DNA of 64,000 nucleotides from Chionis minor (taxonomy: Eukaryota; Chordata; Aves; Charadriiformes; Chionididae): NCBI GenBank assembly GCA_013398295.1, contig VZSF01003152.1, forward strand, positions 1,128,975 to 1,192,974, in the 5' to 3' direction. A program made the translations under genes and the position numbers. Below, one piece after another: positions 60,666 to 64,000 of this stretch; position 1 is the stretch's first letter, and each line of letters starts with the position of its first letter. The notes beneath the pieces were generated by a model. The model was not told the origin of the DNA. It searched no databases and saw only the letters and a program-made list of their open reading frames with translations.

Positions 60666-62045
60666 CTACAAACAGCAAAGGAAAGAGAAAGCTCACAGGC
60701 GAGTTGTCTGACAAAGAAAACACTATGCCTGGCTCTGTATTTTGTTATTCTGGAGTGCCTCGCTGCATCTCAGCCATTCAGCTTCGCTGAGGGAAGAACT
60801 GCACTATTAGGAAAAAAAAACCAAAAACAAAAAAAACCCTCTGCATTCTCTGCTCAGATTTACCACTAAACTTGCCCAAGTTTGTATTTCACCCACAACC
60901 TTTTATCCTCTCTTAGTCCTCATCTATCAGTTTAGAACAAAGGCTTCTAAAGGGCGCCTGAAATAAAGGTCCTGCTGTACTGGTGACCGGAACCAGGAAC
61001 CCCTGGGCACTACTGTACTAGACAGTCTAAGTAACACCCACGATTTAGTTTAAGCACGGTTTCACATCATCCCCTTGCTTTTACCCTTGCAGAATCTTCA
61101 TAAAAACCTCTGCCTTCCTAACAGGACCATGGGCCACGCAATAGGCACAGCAAGGAGTCTCTCTCACAGCTTACACCACCGTTCTTGCCCCATAAGCAAC
61201 CTGGAATTGCCTAGTGAACCAAGCTTAATAAGCGATCATAAAATATTAATCCTGACCTACTGACAGGAAGGCTATCACGTGGCAGAGCAGAGGAGGTGGT
61301 ATTGTGCTAACGACGTGACGGACAGAGGGAAGGGCTGACAGGTCATTTTTCTGAAGATTTCACAACCAACAGGGGCACACAGGCAGCGGAAACAGCTCCA
61401 CTGTACTACAGCCCTCAGCAGGTGAAGGGCCCCAGTTCTGCACCTTTTGGGAATACCACTTCTTGCTCAGAAGGAAAGGAAAACACACCCCTTGGGACAC
61501 AGCAGGCGAGACTGCTAAGCAGAACATAAGCCTTACAACTGTCTCAGCAAGAGCGCAGCGTCTAGGAGGCAAGCGCTTTCTACGACGTTAGCATCACAAA
61601 GAACAGCTCGTCACAGGAGGAATGAGCTTGGTCTTTTTTTGACACTGCTACATGCAGCAGGTTGAGAGGCTGCCACCCAGGGCACCAGCCAGGACATCAG
61701 CTTATTAAGCTAATTCACTGCCAGTCAATAGTTCTGGCTGTTGAGATGCAATACACCACGTCCTGATTCACTTCCACTTTCCATCCCCCTTCCCTGTGAC
61801 ACATGGCTGTGCATCAGAGGAAGGCAGTTAGGGAAGTACTCCTCCAGCAACACATTCCACCCCAAGGGCTGCTCTCAGGGCAAGTAACCCCAAATGAAAG
61901 GGTAAGGTGCTGGGCAGGTAACAGAATAATCCAAAAAAACAAACCGCTGCTTCCTTGGCTTTGAACTCCTTCTCTCTCTGCAGGCGGTACTGCTCAATCT
62001 CTGCCTGGGCTTCTTCTTTGGCCTGCTTCAGCCTCCGATTCTTTC
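60492..62045 (-). CDS. ATP6V1G1: ATP6V1G1 (V-type proton ATPase subunit G1), exons 2 and 3; exon 1 not visible
   Basis: Subunit G pairs with subunit E to form the peripheral stalks of the vacuolar H+-ATPase. These stalks hold the cytosolic V1 motor against the membrane V0 ring so that ATP hydrolysis drives proton pumping into endosomes, lysosomes and other compartments. Exon 2 (62045-61945) and exon 3 (60665-60492) join in phase to give the equivalent of human residues 28-118: KNRRLKQAKEEAQAEIEQYR in exon 2, then a second exon ending in DIKPEIHVNYRING and TAG. The sequence is charged and heptad-like, as expected for a long helix. Exon 2 starts with GA, the last two bases of a split Arg codon, so an upstream exon ending in phase 1 is required. 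That exon (about 28 residues) is absent from the readable bases and probably falls in the N gap. Confidence 0.95.
61945..62045 (-). CDS. ATP6V1G1: ATP6V1G1 exon 2
   Basis: The acceptor GGAAACAG precedes GA AAG AAT CGG. Thirty-three full codons end KEFKAKEAA. The donor is GCG/GTTTGT, a legal but off-consensus GT site with T at +3. Almost every residue is identical to human G1. Confidence 0.95.
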
Positions 62046-62799
62046 CTGTTTCCAAAGAACATACCAAGTGAAAAAGAGAAGAGAGCGTATTTTCGTACAC
62101 CTCTCCAGCTGCCTGAAACACAACAGCCACTGTAGCATTTGTGGCTGCAGCACCTCCTCCTGTAGGAGACATCAGCAGGGCACCGCACACCCTCATAACC
62201 CCTCCAGCTTCACAGTGTTAGCCAACCTCAGCAGCACGAGGCCACCTTGCTCCAAGCTCCCCACGCAATGAGAACCAGAGAGGTTGTCTGAGACAGTGGA
62301 TGCGTCGGACAACCTGCACGTCCGGCCCTACTCACGTGAGTGTGCAACGTCTCTGAGTGATCCCAAGGAGGACAACAGAAAGAACATTAAGCCTCAGTTT
62401 TGTCTCAGGCAAATTGTGCAACCGATTTAAAAACTGGCTACTGCATCAACTTCCCCTCCCGGACTTTCCAGCACACCCTCCCCTCCAAGGTTTTCATCGC
62501 TCAAGTGAGCTGCAACAACCTACTGCTCACAAAACCGCCAGGGGTTAGCTCCACAACACAGTGCGGTTTCATTTAAAAAGAGACAAAAAACGCTTGAAGC
62601 AGGAAAAACTTATAAAAACGTCTGAGGGGGGTGGATCTTTGTAACTTGAATGTCTCTCATTTAACAGGAAAAGCTGACTTGGAGCTCCAAGGGGTCACCC
62701 TCTCAATTCTGACGGGAAAACACAGTCTTCATTAAGAAGAAAAAAAAATTAAAGGTAGAAAAATGCAGATAAGCACAAGTATCCCCCAAATGAAGACCC

Positions 62800-63184
62800 T
62801 GCTGCCACAGAGGCTGGGGCGCTGATGGCGGTCTCCTCCTTGGGAGCAGCCCCACTGGGCCAGGAGTCACTGAGCTTCCCCCCCGCCCACCCAGACCCGC
62901 CCAGGCCTCTCCGGCGACTGGAGCCAAGGCTCCCCACCGCTGCCAGGCTGCGCCTTCCACGCCTTGACGCAGCACAAGCGGTCCCCGGAGGAGCAGACCA
63001 ACGCTACACCCCCAGGGAGCCCCCAGCGCCCCCTCACGACCCTCGGGGCGAGCCCCACAGCGCTGCCTCAGGGGCCCTCAGCCGGGCGGGCCCGGATACA
63101 CGGGGCGAGGGGAGGAGGTGGAGGTGACGGGGGATGCGGCTCCCTCCTTCCCCTGGGGCCTGAGGCGGCGGGGGAGGCCCGGCA
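62800..63184. promoter_or_regulatory. GC-rich, CpG-containing region next to the gap (ATP6V1G1 5' region)
   Basis: G+C and CpG rise sharply from about 62,800 up to the N run, as in a CpG-island promoter or the first intron next to it. No part of the expected subunit G N-terminus is readable here on the minus strand, so it is probably intron 1 close to exon 1. Confidence 0.5.
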
Positions 63185-63959
63185 NNNNNNNNNNNNNNNN
63201 NNNNNNNNNNNNNNNNNNNNNNNNNNNNNNNNNNNNNNNNNNNNNNNNNNNNNNNNNNNNNNNNNNNNNNNNNNNNNNNNNNNNNNNNNNNNNNNNNNNN
63301 NNNNNNNNNNNNNNNNNNNNNNNNNNNNNNNNNNNNNNNNNNNNNNNNNNNNNNNNNNNNNNNNNNNNNNNNNNNNNNNNNNNNNNNNNNNNNNNNNNNN
63401 NNNNNNNNNNNNNNNNNNNNNNNNNNNNNNNNNNNNNNNNNNNNNNNNNNNNNNNNNNNNNNNNNNNNNNNNNNNNNNNNNNNNNNNNNNNNNNNNNNNN
63501 NNNNNNNNNNNNNNNNNNNNNNNNNNNNNNNNNNNNNNNNNNNNNNNNNNNNNNNNNNNNNNNNNNNNNNNNNNNNNNNNNNNNNNNNNNNNNNNNNNNN
63601 NNNNNNNNNNNNNNNNNNNNNNNNNNNNNNNNNNNNNNNNNNNNNNNNNNNNNNNNNNNNNNNNNNNNNNNNNNNNNNNNNNNNNNNNNNNNNNNNNNNN
63701 NNNNNNNNNNNNNNNNNNNNNNNNNNNNNNNNNNNNNNNNNNNNNNNNNNNNNNNNNNNNNNNNNNNNNNNNNNNNNNNNNNNNNNNNNNNNNNNNNNNN
63801 NNNNNNNNNNNNNNNNNNNNNNNNNNNNNNNNNNNNNNNNNNNNNNNNNNNNNNNNNNNNNNNNNNNNNNNNNNNNNNNNNNNNNNNNNNNNNNNNNNNN
63901 NNNNNNNNNNNNNNNNNNNNNNNNNNNNNNNNNNNNNNNNNNNNNNNNNNNNNNNNNNN
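63185..63959. other. Assembly gap (775 N)
   Basis: All bases are N. The gap sits in a GC-rich island and is bounded on the right by a short CA repeat. It is the most likely site of ATP6V1G1 exon 1 and promoter. Confidence 0.98.
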
Positions 63960-63975
63960 CACACACACACACACC
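63960..63975. repeat. (CA)n microsatellite at the gap edge
   Basis: About eight CA units directly follow the N run; the true length is unknown because the gap may cut it. Confidence 0.7.
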
Positions 63976-64000
63976 CCCCTGTGGTGCTGCGTCCAGCTCC

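Noticed and set aside
63034..63974. Three long minus-strand open frames of about 300 codons across the right end
   Set aside because: They consist almost entirely of N bases read as unknown residues, so they are artefacts of the gap.

Overview
This is vertebrate nuclear DNA, almost certainly avian. At least nine fragments of CR1 LINEs, the main bird retrotransposon, lie in both orientations, several ending in the typical 3' tail of GGTCCCTTCCAACC followed by ATTCTATGA-like units. Two genes can be read with exact splice junctions, both on the minus strand, and their order matches human 9q32 (ATP6V1G1 - TMEM268 - TNFSF15), flipped. I cannot name the species.

Layout from left to right. (1) 1-39,000: gene-poor intergenic DNA with eight of the nine CR1 fragments, AT-rich stretches, simple repeats, a few inverted repeats and one pair of exon-like segments (34.3-34.7 kb). 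TNFSF15 would be expected on the plus strand further left, but no TNF-homology exon is seen. (2) 39,095-47,865: TMEM268, minus strand. Eight coding exons join in frame to a complete protein of about 322 residues with two transmembrane segments, with an AATAAA signal just after the stop codon. (3) 47,866-60,250: the 5' non-coding part of TMEM268 and the spacer to ATP6V1G1. It holds a small CpG island at 49.33-49.65 kb (likely TMEM268 promoter), a second exon-like segment at 56.4 kb, and a perfect tandem array of nine 20-bp units at 59.23-59.41 kb. (4) 60,254-64,000: ATP6V1G1, minus strand. Exons 2 and 3 are intact. Exon 1 (about the first 28 residues) is not visible; it most likely lies in the 775-base run of N (63,185-63,959) in the GC-rich right end, or just beyond the window.

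The two genes do different jobs: ATP6V1G1 is a peripheral-stalk subunit of the vacuolar proton pump, and TMEM268 is a poorly understood two-pass membrane protein. They are conserved neighbours rather than a functional unit. I found no previously undescribed multi-gene system; the most unusual items are the perfect 20-bp array, a T-box-like palindrome at 32.15 kb, and unassigned exon-like segments at 34.3 and 56.4 kb.
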